From NCBI GenBank assembly GCA_050696075.1, contig JBOGUF010000093.1:1-22814 (forward strand): 22,814 nucleotides of DNA, read 5' to 3'. Both the position numbers and the translations under genes were made by a program. The notes beneath the pieces were generated by a model. That model was not told the origin of the DNA and ran no database searches. It worked only from the letters and a program-made list of their open reading frames with translations. Shown one piece after another: positions 1 to 7,393 of this stretch. Numbering within the stretch: position 1 is the stretch's first letter; each line of letters opens with the position of its first letter. This DNA is from JBOGUF01 sp050696075. GTDB taxonomy: Bacteria > Chloroflexota > Chloroflexia > Thermomicrobiales > UBA6265.

Positions 1-40
1 ACGTATCCACCACAGCCCGGGCGGGGCTTTGTAGGTTGAG

Positions 41-60
41 CCCTGGACTTCAGTCCGGGG
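41..60. repeat. Short GC-rich hairpin left of the phosphodiesterase gene
   Basis: The arms CCCTGGACT and AGTCCGGGG can pair over about 8-9 bp with one G-T pair and a very short loop. It lies about 50 bp past the stop of the minus-strand phosphodiesterase gene, so it could act as a terminator. There is no clear T-run, and it may equally be a dispersed palindrome. Confidence 0.35.
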
Positions 61-81
61 TATAAACCGCCCTCCGCTTTG

Positions 82-102
82 CCGCCTTCCGCCTTCCGCC
101 TT
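82..102. repeat. Three tandem copies of the heptamer CCGCCTT
   Basis: The seven-base unit CCGCCTT is repeated exactly three times just after the stop of the phosphodiesterase gene. A degenerate version of the same unit recurs at 2282-2302. Other spacers of this window hold tandem heptamers of different sequence, so it belongs to a general pattern here. Confidence 0.7.
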
Positions 103-109
103 GCCGCCC

Positions 110-700
110 TCACGGCTTCACATTCACCAAATGCCGCGGGTCCTTGAAGAGCACCAGTTCCGGCCTGATCCCGGTCGCCGAGACGTGGATCAGGCCGATG
201 CCGAAGTGCTCGTGCCAGCGGCGATCAGTGGCGGAACCGGGGTTGAAGAGGATCGTTCCGGCCTCCACCTCCACCTTCGGGATGTGGCTGTGACCGTAGA
301 CGACGCAGTTCACCTCGCCGGCGTGCTGGCGGGCCGTCGACCGCGCCGTCTGCCCCAGGTGATGCCCATGCACCATCTGGAACGTAAATCGTCCGACCGT
401 GAACCGCACCATCAGCGGCAAGATCGACCGCGGCAACAGGTCGTTGTTCCCCTCCACCGCCAAGACCGGGGCAATCGTTTGCAGTTCCACCAGTACCGAC
501 ACCGTGCTCACGTCGCCGCCGTGGAGAATCAACCCGACGCCGAACCGGCGAAAGAGGTCCGTCACCTCCGGCGGCATCATCCGCTGGCCGTGGGGGTAGA
601 TATGCGTGTCCGATAGCACGCCGATCGTCAGCGGCGCGTCGAACGACCGCCGCTCCGTCAGCGCGAAGGCGTCAGGCTCAGGCTCAAGCGATGGGGCCAA
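110..700 (-). CDS. YfcE/MJ0936-family metallophosphoesterase (phosphodiesterase)
   Basis: Predicted soluble dimetal phosphodiesterase of 196 residues, the usual size for the YfcE/MJ0936 family. The metal ligands are visible in order: SDTH (D31, H33), GGD (D63), EGNND (N85/N86), VHGHH (H111) and GHSH (H137, H139), followed by the typical NPGS turn near 153-156. Such enzymes hydrolyse phosphodiester model substrates in vitro; the physiological substrate is generally unknown, so none is assigned. The start is a TTG at 698-700, inside the 3' end of the upstream aldolase gene. The 17 bp overlap suggests translational coupling. The first ~22 residues before the LTIGVLSDTH strand are low in conservation signal, so the start is somewhat uncertain; the family call is firm. 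Confidence 0.9.
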   Translation of the reverse strand: MAPSLEPEPDAFALTERRSFDAPLTIGVLSDTHIYPHGQRMMPPEVTDLFRRFGVGLILHGGDVSTVSVLVELQTIAPVLAVEGNNDLLPRSILPLMVRFTVGRFTFQMVHGHHLGQTARSTARQHAGEVNCVVYGHSHIPKVEVEAGTILFNPGSATDRRWHEHFGIGLIHVSATGIRPELVLFKDPRHLVNVKP

Positions 701-1589
701 TTCCCGCCTCGCGCAGGATGCCGCGCACGGTCTCCGCGTCCTGTTCGCCCAGGGGCTGCAACGGCGGCCGCGGCAATCCGCCGCGCAACCCGACCGCCTC
801 CATCGCCACCTTCAACCCGGCGATGCCGAAACGCGACGTCACCGCCGCGTTGGGCGCCAGCATCCGGAATTGAAGCTGCCGCGCCGCCTCGTGGTCCCCC
901 GCCTCGAAGTGGCACTCGATTTGTTTGCATTGGGCGGGCGCGACGTTCGCCAGCGCCAGGATGCCCCCGGTCGCACCAAGGCAAAGGGCAGGGTAGAGGA
1001 AACTGGCCGACCCGGCCAGGACGCCGAAGCCCTCGGCCGCGCCAGCCACCATCTCGCCCACCTTCGGCGCGATGCCACCCGAGTCCTTGATCCCCGCCAC
1101 GTTCGGGTGCGCCGAGAGTTCGGCCACCAGGGCGCTCGCCAGATCTACCCCGGTGTATGCCGTCATGATGTAGATCACGATCGGCGCCGGCGAGGCATCC
1201 GCCACGGCGCGGTAGTGCGCCAAATAGGCCGCCTGATCGTAGCGCGGCTTGTAGTAATGCGGCGTCACGATCAACGCGTAGTCGATACCGAGGCTCGCGG
1301 CCCGTTTCGTCAACTCGATCGTGCCCCGCGTCGACTCGACGCCGGTTCCAGCCATGACCACTTTGCGGCCGCCGATCGCCCGCGCCCCAGCCTCGATAAT
1401 TCGTACCTTCTCCTCGCCGTCGAGCAGGGCGTACTCCCCGTTCGACCCCAGGAGCACGACCCCATCCAGAGCTGACCCCGCGTACACCTCCAGATTCCCC
1501 CGAAACGCATCGAGGTCAATCTCACCATCCGCCCCAAACGTCGTCGCCACCGGCGCAAACACGCCCTTCGGCACCGATTCGCTGGTCAA
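684..1589 (-). CDS. DapA/NAL-superfamily aldolase, probably 4-hydroxy-2-oxoglutarate-aldolase-like
   Basis: Class I aldolase of the dihydrodipicolinate synthase/N-acetylneuraminate lyase superfamily, 301 residues (normal length, TIM barrel). The pyruvate-binding GSNGE motif is at 48-52, the catalytic tyrosine region TPHYYKP at 109-115, and the Schiff-base lysine is K168 in GIKDSGG. The usual YNxPxRTG segment reads YIMTAYTG (140-147). Tyr140 is kept, but the Asn, the Pro and the Arg that binds the substrate carboxylate in true DapA are missing, so lysine biosynthesis is unlikely. The GSNGE, KDSGG and C-terminal FGIAGLK...PRPPL segments resemble eukaryotic HOGA1-type 4-hydroxy-2-oxoglutarate aldolases; the exact substrate is inference. 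TTG start preceded by AGGGAGG about 5 nt upstream. It overlaps the phosphodiesterase gene downstream by 17 bp. Confidence 0.88.
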   Translation of the reverse strand: MTSESVPKGVFAPVATTFGADGEIDLDAFRGNLEVYAGSALDGVVLLGSNGEYALLDGEEKVRIIEAGARAIGGRKVVMAGTGVESTRGTIELTKRAASLGIDYALIVTPHYYKPRYDQAAYLAHYRAVADASPAPIVIYIMTAYTGVDLASALVAELSAHPNVAGIKDSGGIAPKVGEMVAGAAEGFGVLAGSASFLYPALCLGATGGILALANVAPAQCKQIECHFEAGDHEAARQLQFRMLAPNAAVTSRFGIAGLKVAMEAVGLRGGLPRPPLQPLGEQDAETVRGILREAGIGPIA

Positions 1590-1611
1590 AGCACCCTCCC
1601 TTTCTAGTTCT

Positions 1612-1683
1612 AGGCGTTAGGGCTGAGGCGTTAGGCGTTAGGGCAACGACGACGGAGTTCCTAACGCCTCAGCCCTAACGCCT
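1612..1683. repeat. Perfect 24-bp inverted repeat made of AGGCGTT heptamers
   Basis: Bases 1612-1635 and 1660-1683 are exact reverse complements (24 of 24) around a 24-base loop. The left arm contains AGGCGTT units with an AGGGCTG variant, and a further AGGCGTT follows in the loop. It fills the spacer between the holin-family gene, whose stop is only 3 bp away, and the aldolase start. It could fold as a strong hairpin in RNA from either strand. AGGCGTT recurs at 12436-12449. Confidence 0.9.
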
Positions 1684-1686
1684 CCG

Positions 1687-2037
1687 TCACGGCTCATCCA
1701 CAATCGAAAAGATCGCGCCGGCGGTGACGCTGGTGACGACCGCGCCGATGACCGCGCCCCAGAAGGTGACGTCGAGCCCCGGCGAGATCCAGGCAGCTAG
1801 CCCAAAGAGCGCCGTATTGATGACGAGGGAAAAGAGCCCGAACGTGAGGCAGGTGAGCGGCAACGTCAGCAGCTTGAGCACCGGCTTAATGAAGGTGCTG
1901 AGTAGTCCCAGCGCAACGCCGAAGACCAGGACGGCCGTCGCATCGTCGTACGTTACAAAGTCGTCGCCAAGCACGGTCCCCATGGCCAGAACGGCCACCG
2001 TGCTACCGACGATGTAAGCAATAACCCGCAACAGCAT
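1687..2037 (-). CDS. Phage-holin-4_2 family (PF04020-like) four-helix membrane protein
   Basis: Small integral membrane protein of 116 residues with four hydrophobic helices (about 4-22, 34-52, 57-79 and 90-111). It carries the family-typical segment FIKPVLKLLTLPLTC after helix 2 and the small-residue-rich last helix. The family is named after a mycobacterial phage holin, but it is widespread as a single chromosomal gene of unknown role, and nothing here points to a prophage. I start it at the ATG at 2035-2037, which is preceded by GGGGAG/GGAGAG at good spacing. A longer frame to 2073 adds 12 residues without a hydrophobic or SD signal. It stands alone on the minus strand, with a possible promoter at 2082-2111. 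Confidence 0.85.
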   Translation of the reverse strand: MLLRVIAYIVGSTVAVLAMGTVLGDDFVTYDDATAVLVFGVALGLLSTFIKPVLKLLTLPLTCLTFGLFSLVINTALFGLAAWISPGLDVTFWGAVIGAVVTSVTAGAIFSIVDEP

Positions 2038-2081
2038 CTTGCTCTCCCCGCTCCCCGCGTCGCCGCAACCCAACCCGCCCG

Positions 2082-2111
2082 ATTATCCGCCGCCGCTTCC
2101 AGAATCGTCTA
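2082..2111 (-). promoter_or_regulatory. Possible sigma-70 promoter of the holin-family gene
   Basis: On the minus strand TAGACG (2111-2106) is followed after 18 bp by GATAAT (2087-2082), four and five matches to consensus. It would give a leader of about 40 nt to the ATG at 2037. Prediction by eye only. Confidence 0.35.
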
Positions 2112-2124
2112 CCGCCCACCTCGA

Positions 2125-2256
2125 TCATGCCGAGCCACACCCTCCCCTTGTCATGCCGAGCTTGTCGAGGCATCTGGCTCCCTTGGAGCACGTCTCCCAC
2201 CAGAGGCAGATTCCTCGACTTCGCTCGGAATGACGGAGTGGGGCTCGGAATGACGG
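2125..2256. repeat. Nested palindrome of the TCATGCCGAG / CTCGGAATGACGG type
   Basis: TCATGCCGAG occurs at 2125 and 2151, and its approximate complement CTCGGAATGACGG at 2224 and 2244, giving two nested inverted pairs. The inside contains GAGGCATC and GATTCCTCG, which also pair roughly. Related copies lie at 9957-10051 and 12489-12596. This is a dispersed intergenic palindrome of REP/MITE-like appearance. The 363 bases between the holin-family start and the HxlR start hold only this, a heptamer tract and two candidate promoters. Confidence 0.75.
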
Positions 2257-2281
2257 GTCCTCGTTCTCCTCGGTGCCCTTG

Positions 2282-2302
2282 CCGCCTCCCGCCTTCCGCC
2301 CT
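2282..2302. repeat. Degenerate CCGCCTT heptamer tract
   Basis: Three consecutive seven-base units, CCGCCTC, CCGCCTT and CCGCCCT, match the perfect tract at 82-102. It lies just upstream of the candidate HxlR promoter. Confidence 0.5.
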
Positions 2303-2314
2303 CGTCGTCCGCGC

Positions 2315-2343
2315 TTTACCTTCGCGGGCCTCAGTGCTATCCT
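2315..2343 (+). promoter_or_regulatory. Probable promoter of the HxlR regulator gene
   Basis: TTTACC (2315-2320), a 17 bp spacer, then TATCCT (2338-2343). The -10 is preceded by TGC, so it has the TGn extended form. It would give a leader of roughly 50 nt to the ATG at 2401. Confidence 0.45.
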
Positions 2344-2400
2344 TTCGCTAGTTATGGCAGCACGCCCTGAGCACGCTCGCCCCGGCCGGATGGAGGCCGT

Positions 2401-2781
2401 ATGACCCACCAACTCACGCGCATCCCCTCATTCGAGACGACCGAGAGCCTCGGCTGCCCAGTCGCCCGCACGGCGCAGATCATCGGCAACAAGTGGACGC
2501 CGCTGATCGTGCGCGACCTCGCCCACGGCGAACGCCGCTTCAGCGAACTCGAGCGCTCCCTCACCGGGATCAGCCCAAAAACCCTCTCCGAACGCCTGAA
2601 ACGCCTGGAAGAAGCGGACGTCGTTGCCCGCCATTGCTTCGCCGAGGTCCCGCCCCGCGTCGAGTACTCCCTGACCCAACGCGGTCACGCTCTCCTCCCT
2701 GTCATCGAGAGTATGCGCGCGTTCGGCCAGACCTGGCTCCCCGCCGAGGACTGCGCCACCGAGATCGAGGACGAGGGGTAA
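2401..2781 (+). CDS. HxlR/MarR-like winged-helix transcriptional regulator
   Basis: DNA-binding regulator of 126 residues, normal for the HxlR family (DUF24). The family signature is clear: a conserved Cys19 in LGCPVARTAQIIGNKW, the recognition helix region FSELERSLTGISPKTLSERL (about 48-67), and the wing VEYSLTQRGHALLPV. HxlR proteins act as dimers and often sense aldehydes, oxidants or reactive electrophiles through the N-terminal Cys; the signal here is unknown. Its usual targets are adjacent or divergent genes; the next gene, on the same strand, encodes a surface protein. ATG start with GGAGG about 5 nt upstream. Confidence 0.93.
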   Translation: MTHQLTRIPSFETTESLGCPVARTAQIIGNKWTPLIVRDLAHGERRFSELERSLTGISPKTLSERLKRLEEADVVARHCFAEVPPRVEYSLTQRGHALLPVIESMRAFGQTWLPAEDCATEIEDEG

Positions 2782-2787
2782 CGGGAC

Positions 2788-2882
2788 TGCCCCCCGGCCC
2801 CCAATCCTGGGGGGAGACGATTGCGCATCGCCGTCCGTGCGACGCCGTCGTGCTCCCCCCAAACTTGGGGGCTGGGGGGGCC
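2788..2882. repeat. Inverted pair of CCCCCC...GGGGGG modules
   Basis: About 30 bases at 2788-2817 and 31 bases at 2852-2882 are imperfect reverse complements. Each is itself a short palindrome of a C-run, a few bases, a G-run and a second G-run. They sit between the HxlR stop and the surface-protein start, and the frame that runs through them (from 2821) is not convincing as coding. It could be a terminator for hxlR or a dispersed repeat. Confidence 0.65.
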
Positions 2883-2958
2883 AAAGATGGTACTCTCTCC
2901 CTGTCCGAACCCAGCGTGCGTGGGGATCGCCGCTGGCGAGGGAGGAGAGGCCGCCCGC

Positions 2959-4812
2959 TTGGTCCGTTCGCACCGCATCGCCAAAGTCGCGCGCGTTTCG
3001 TTGCTGCTCGCGCTGCTGATCGTCGCCGTGATCTCTGGCGCCGACGCCGCGCCGGGTGGGTGGGCACCGCTCGACGCCGCTCGTCACCAGTCGCTCGCTT
3101 GGCTGAGCGCGGAGCGCGCCGCTGCCCTCGACGTCGGGTTCACCGTGTTCGTGCCCTCGTTCATCCCCGCTCCCTTCGGCGGCGAACCGTCGATCAGCGC
3201 CTATCCCGGCTACTACCGACTCTACTGGTTCATCCCCGGCACGCCACCGACTTTCTTGCAGATCACTGGCGAAGTTGGTGGGTTCATCCCCGCCTACTCC
3301 GAGTACGACCGCAACAACCAGATCTTCGTCAACGCCACGGTGCAAGGCTACGAGGCGTACCACGACCTCACCCCCATCTACGACCGGGTCTACTGGCGCG
3401 CCGGTGACGTCGTCTATACCGTCGACAGCCGCGGTCTCTCCAGCACAGACTCGCTGAGTCTCGCCAACAGCCTCACCGCGCTTGCGCCACCGTCGGTCGT
3501 GGATGATCCCGGTGATCCACCAAACGACGACGGCTCGGATTCCAGCATTGTCCCCGGCGACGGCGCATCGCCGAGCCTGAGCGTACCCGCGAACGTGCCG
3601 TCCGGCGAGACGGCCGCCATCGTCGTCGGCGGCGTCAGCGGCGCGATGTTGACCGCGGATGGCGGCCTCTTCCCCGCCTCCGGGGCCGATTCGCTGGCCG
3701 ACCTCGGCCCGACGACCGTCGTCTGGCAAGCGCCGGCGACGGCGTCGAACCTCAACGTCTTTTTCATTCTCCTCAACCCGAGCAATGGCAACTGGCTGGC
3801 AACCGGCGAAACCGTGGTCTCCGGCGCGCCGGCTCCCGCCTCGGAAACCGGGCCGGAGGCGCCTCCGGTCGAGGCTGAAGCGCCCGCTGCGCAACCGGAT
3901 GACAATGACGACGATCCCGCTGACTCCGCGCCCGAACCGACCTCTACACCGGGTCTGCTCTCCGATGGCACCGGCGCGGGCCTGATCGGCGTCCAAGTGG
4001 CATCAATCGGAGACGGCACCGGCGGCGCCGCCCGTGGTGTGGACGACAATCCGGAGACGGCGTCGAATATCCAGGAAGAGCGACCGGGCGATCTCACCGG
4101 CATCGGCAGCGAAGCCACCCAGGAGACGCTCCCGTCCGAATCAGAGGACGGCGCGGAGAGGACGCCCGGTCCGACCCGAACGCCCGCGGCCCCACCGACG
4201 GCGGAACCGACCTCGACGCCTGGACCATCTCCGACCGCGACCATCGCCCCGACGACCGGCCTGGACGGATTGGTCTCGCGGGTGATCGGCCCGGAGGGCG
4301 GCGAGTTGGTCAACCCGGTCGGTGCGACCCTGACCGTCCCGGCCGGCGCGCTCACCGAGGACGCGACGGTGACGATCGTTCCGGTGGCCGATACCAAGCT
4401 GCCGGTGGTGGCCGACGTCGACTTCGTGCCCGGCAGCGCCTTCGACGTCACCGTGGCGACCGCCACCGGCCAGTCGGTCGAGCAGCTCCTGGAACCCGCC
4501 TCCCTGCGTATCGACGTGCCGCGGGAACAATGGCGCGACGGCATGACGCTCTACCGGATCGAAGGCATGGCGGCGACGTCAATCGACGGCGCCACACATG
4601 ACGACGCCGGCGTCTGGGCCGAAACCGATCACTTCTCGCGCTTCGTCGCCGGATTGCCGATCGCGACCGAGTCCGATCGCCGCGACCCGTTGCCCTTCAT
4701 CATCGCCGCGCTCGGCATCCTGGCCGTGCTGCTCCTGATCGTCGGCTACGTCACCGCGCAGCGTGGCCGCCGCCCCCGCGCCATCACCCCCCGCAGCCGC
4801 CGGTACCGGTAG
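2959..4812 (+). CDS. Secreted, membrane-anchored ZU5-domain surface protein
   Basis: About 617 residues; no named protein recognised. An N-terminal signal peptide is clear (basic MVRSHRIAKVAR, then a hydrophobic run, cleavage near ADA-A at 30-31). Residues 40-174 are aromatic-rich and end with YWRAGDVVYTVDSRGLS, which resembles DUF4367-type domains. Residues ~202-290 look beta-rich. Residues ~293-433 are an acidic, Pro/Thr-rich linker with TPGP and PTPT-type repeats. Residues ~442-567 contain a ZU5-like module (GPEGGELVNPVG, then TLTVPAGALTEDATVTI). A single transmembrane helix at ~580-600 with an Arg-rich tail gives type I topology. I start at TTG 2959, because the signal peptide begins there and GGAGGAGAGG precedes it. 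The open frame extends back to 2821, but that part crosses inverted repeats. Likely an extracellular scaffold or sensor; function unknown. The 82 bp after it to the kinase stop hold only a weak GAGTC/GACTC hairpin. Confidence 0.82.
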   Translation: MVRSHRIAKVARVSLLLALLIVAVISGADAAPGGWAPLDAARHQSLAWLSAERAAALDVGFTVFVPSFIPAPFGGEPSISAYPGYYRLYWFIPGTPPTFLQITGEVGGFIPAYSEYDRNNQIFVNATVQGYEAYHDLTPIYDRVYWRAGDVVYTVDSRGLSSTDSLSLANSLTALAPPSVVDDPGDPPNDDGSDSSIVPGDGASPSLSVPANVPSGETAAIVVGGVSGAMLTADGGLFPASGADSLADLGPTTVVWQAPATASNLNVFFILLNPSNGNWLATGETVVSGAPAPASETGPEAPPVEAEAPAAQPDDNDDDPADSAPEPTSTPGLLSDGTGAGLIGVQVASIGDGTGGAARGVDDNPETASNIQEERPGDLTGIGSEATQETLPSESEDGAERTPGPTRTPAAPPTAEPTSTPGPSPTATIAPTTGLDGLVSRVIGPEGGELVNPVGATLTVPAGALTEDATVTIVPVADTKLPVVADVDFVPGSAFDVTVATATGQSVEQLLEPASLRIDVPREQWRDGMTLYRIEGMAATSIDGATHDDAGVWAETDHFSRFVAGLPIATESDRRDPLPFIIAALGILAVLLLIVGYVTAQRGRRPRAITPRSRRYR

Positions 4813-4894
4813 CAGTTGCTGGGCCGTGTGGCAGGTGTTTCGGCTCGATTTAGCGGCGCGGAGAGTCGGCGACTCGCCCGTCTCGTCCCACGCT

Positions 4895-6877
4895 TTAGGC
4901 AGCCGCTATCTGGGCAGACAGTGGCAGGCGGACGGAGAAGCTGGCGCCGCCGCCGCGAGCCTCCGCGACCTCGATCCGCCCGCCGTGGGCGGCGACCAAT
5001 TCGTGGCAGATGTACAGGCCGAGCCCGAGGCCCGCGGTCTGGCTTGCGGCCGCGTCGCGCGTGCGATAGAAGGCCGAGAAGACCTGTTCGCGATCTTCGG
5101 CGGCAATCCCCGGACCTTCGTCGGCAACAGTCAACACCGCCTCGCCGGCCGCCGTATCGGTCCACGCGGTCAGCGCGACCGTGCCGCCCTCCGGGCTGTA
5201 CTTGATCGCATTGCCGACGAGATTGTCGACGACCTGATGGAGCCGGTCCGCATCCCAAAGCCCGACAATCGCCGCTTCATCGGGCTGGAACACGATCGTG
5301 TGGCGCCCGGCGCTCGCCGCCCGCCCCTCCACCACGACCCGGCAAACCGCGACCAGATCGACCCGTTCCGGCCGAATGTCGAGCGTGCCAGATTTCAAGC
5401 TGGAGACGTCGAGCAGGTCCTCGATCAGCCGCGTCATGCGGTCGACGTGCCCCTCGACCGAGACCAGGCGTTGCACTTCGAGGTCGTGACCACCGGTCTT
5501 GGAAAGCTCCCTGGCGACCAGTTGGACGAACCCCAGGATTGGCGTCAGCGGCGATCGCAACTCGTGGGAGACGACCGACAGGAACTCGTCCTTTAGCCGC
5601 GCCGCTTCCTTCAACGCGGCAATGTCGCGGAAGACCGTCACCACCGCCGACGGCATGCCGTCCGGCTCTTGGATCGGGGCCGCGCTCGCCAGAACTGGCG
5701 TTTCCCGCCCGTCCTCGCGCGTCACCACCAACTCGATCCCTTCGACGCTCATGCCCGTCGCCAACGCGGCCAGGTGCGGCAACGGGTGTAGGCGAACCGG
5801 ATGTCCCTCGACGGGGCGCAAGCGGTCGGCGACGTCGATCGGGCCGTCGGCATCGGTGAACCGACCCAACAGCGCCTCCGCCGCCGCGTTGTAGCCGACG
5901 ACGGCGCCGTCCGAAGGCGCGGTAATAATCACCGCTTCCGGCATCGCCGAGATGACGAGCTTCAGCCGCCGCTCCTCTTGCCGCGCCAGGTCGAGTTGCG
6001 ACTCCCGTTCGTCCGCGACCTCGGCCGCGGTCAAGAGGAGCGCCGCCCGGCTGGCGATCGCCTCCAAGCGCGCGACTTCCATCGCCGTGAAGTGGTGCTC
6101 AACCAGCAGTCCAATCACGGCGACGCCCAACACGTCGTCATCCGGCCCGACAATCGGCACGCCGAGCGCGGACCGCGGGTTCGACCGCGTAAAGAGGTCG
6201 TGCGACAGCGCCCCTTCGGCCCAGAGATCACTCACCGCGATCGGCCGCCGCTGCCAGGCAATCTCCGCGATCAGACCGTCCGCCTCAACCCGCGTGTCCG
6301 GCGGGTCCGCGAACCCGTAGGACGCAACGAGATCGAATCGGGAACCGTTGTCGACTACCAAAATGAGCGCGCCCGCATGCGCGCGGTTGACCCGCACCAT
6401 CGCGTTGACGATGGCGTGCGGCAGCGTGGCGCGGCCGACCACCTCGCCGGCATCCGCCGTCGAGACGGTCTGTTCGAGCGCGGCCAGGGCATGCGTCGCG
6501 GCCCTCGCCGCCGCCGCCGCGCGCCGCTGATCCGCGCCTTCGCGCTTGATCTGCTCGATCAGGCAGATTAGTCCCGCGCCGCAGACTAAGGTCACCACGA
6601 ATCCGACCGCTTCGACGCCATCGTCGGGCAGGTTGAGGAAGCGCCGATTGCCAACGAAGAGCGCGTTGAGCAAGAACGCGGCGAGCGTCAACGCCGTGAT
6701 CCCGCCCGCCCAGTCGGCGAGCGACGCCGAAAAGGCGACGGCGACCAGCAGCACCACGCCCGGCGTCGTCACTGGCAGCGTCGGCGCGAGAAGTGCCAGG
6801 ACCATCGCCGGTACCAGCACCGACAACGCCCCGACGAGCAGTCGCCACGGCTCAACCGCGGCGATGGACCAGGGCAA
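4895..6877 (-). CDS. Membrane hybrid-input sensor histidine kinase (DUF4118-GAF-PAS-HisKA-HATPase)
   Basis: About 660 residues. From the N-terminus: a KdpD-like DUF4118 bundle of four helices (about 10-105), a GAF domain (~130-285), a PAS domain (~300-425), HisKA with H438 in VVSHELRSPLTP, and the ATPase domain with the N box (DNLVGNAIKYSP, ~551-562), G1 DEGPG (~587) and G2 GLGLGLY (~616). All catalytic motifs are intact. No response regulator is adjacent, so it is an orphan kinase; its partner must lie elsewhere. The start is unresolved. TTG at 6877 puts a short leader before the first helix but lacks an SD; TTG at 7039 (GGGG upstream) or 7081 would add 54 or 68 basic residues of unconvincing composition. 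Monocistronic, convergent with the surface-protein gene. Confidence 0.9.
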   Translation of the reverse strand: MPWSIAAVEPWRLLVGALSVLVPAMVLALLAPTLPVTTPGVVLLVAVAFSASLADWAGGITALTLAAFLLNALFVGNRRFLNLPDDGVEAVGFVVTLVCGAGLICLIEQIKREGADQRRAAAAARAATHALAALEQTVSTADAGEVVGRATLPHAIVNAMVRVNRAHAGALILVVDNGSRFDLVASYGFADPPDTRVEADGLIAEIAWQRRPIAVSDLWAEGALSHDLFTRSNPRSALGVPIVGPDDDVLGVAVIGLLVEHHFTAMEVARLEAIASRAALLLTAAEVADERESQLDLARQEERRLKLVISAMPEAVIITAPSDGAVVGYNAAAEALLGRFTDADGPIDVADRLRPVEGHPVRLHPLPHLAALATGMSVEGIELVVTREDGRETPVLASAAPIQEPDGMPSAVVTVFRDIAALKEAARLKDEFLSVVSHELRSPLTPILGFVQLVARELSKTGGHDLEVQRLVSVEGHVDRMTRLIEDLLDVSSLKSGTLDIRPERVDLVAVCRVVVEGRAASAGRHTIVFQPDEAAIVGLWDADRLHQVVDNLVGNAIKYSPEGGTVALTAWTDTAAGEAVLTVADEGPGIAAEDREQVFSAFYRTRDAAASQTAGLGLGLYICHELVAAHGGRIEVAEARGGGASFSVRLPLSAQIAAA

Positions 6878-7192
6878 GCGACGCCGGCAGAAACGGACCG
6901 TGCGATCGCTTACTCGACGGGACGTCGCGTAGCTTCGCGTTGCGGCGCCCCGCGCGGCTCGCCCGCACTCAGCGGCGAACGGCCGCCAGTTGGGGCCGCG
7001 CCGGTCGTCGTCATGCCATTGGTGGGAGGAAAGCGCCAAGGCTGATCCCCGGTTCCGAAGGCGGGCCGATCCAAACAGCAACCAACCAGCCGCGCCAGCG
7101 CGCGGGGATGCGCCAGCAAATCTCGCGGGGTTTGCGCAAAACCAGCATACGTACGCGGTGCCGCCATGTCAATCGACGTGGCAAACCGACAG

Positions 7193-7393
7193 CCCCTACA
7201 CGGCTTGGGCGCGGCACGCAGCGCCCAGGTCATCGTGTAGGGGCGCTGCTTGCGGCGCCCGCGTACTTGCCGAGCCCGCGTGCCGAAGGCACACATCGCG
7301 GGGTTCGCCACCGGCCGATAACCGACATACGGGCCGCATGCGCGGCATGTCGGCCTTCGGCCGACGGGCGCGGCAAGCAGCGCCCCTACACGA
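7193..7393. repeat. Long inverted repeat with GTGTAGGGGCGCTGCTTGC arms
   Basis: Bases 7233-7253 and 7373-7393 are exact 21-base reverse complements; allowing one mismatch they extend to 28 bases (7233-7260 and 7366-7393). A third partial element CCCCTACAC at 7193-7201 pairs with GTGTAGGGG at 7235-7243. The right arm runs into the aminotransferase gene and contains its TAG stop. The rest of 6878-7385 (about 500 bases) shows no gene I can support. Confidence 0.85.

Noticed and set aside
1687..2037. Prophage lysis gene (holin)
   Set aside because: The family name suggests a holin, but no endolysin, phage or integrase gene is near; the family is common on chromosomes as a single gene.
2428..3996. 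A 522-codon minus-strand frame opposite hxlR and the surface-protein gene
   Set aside because: The product is Gly/Arg/Asp-rich low-complexity without domains, and both plus-strand genes show clear family motifs and signals.
3414..4544. A 376-codon minus-strand frame opposite the surface-protein stalk
   Set aside because: Ser/Pro/Gly-rich shadow produced by the codon bias of the Pro/Thr stalk on the other strand; no SD or motif.
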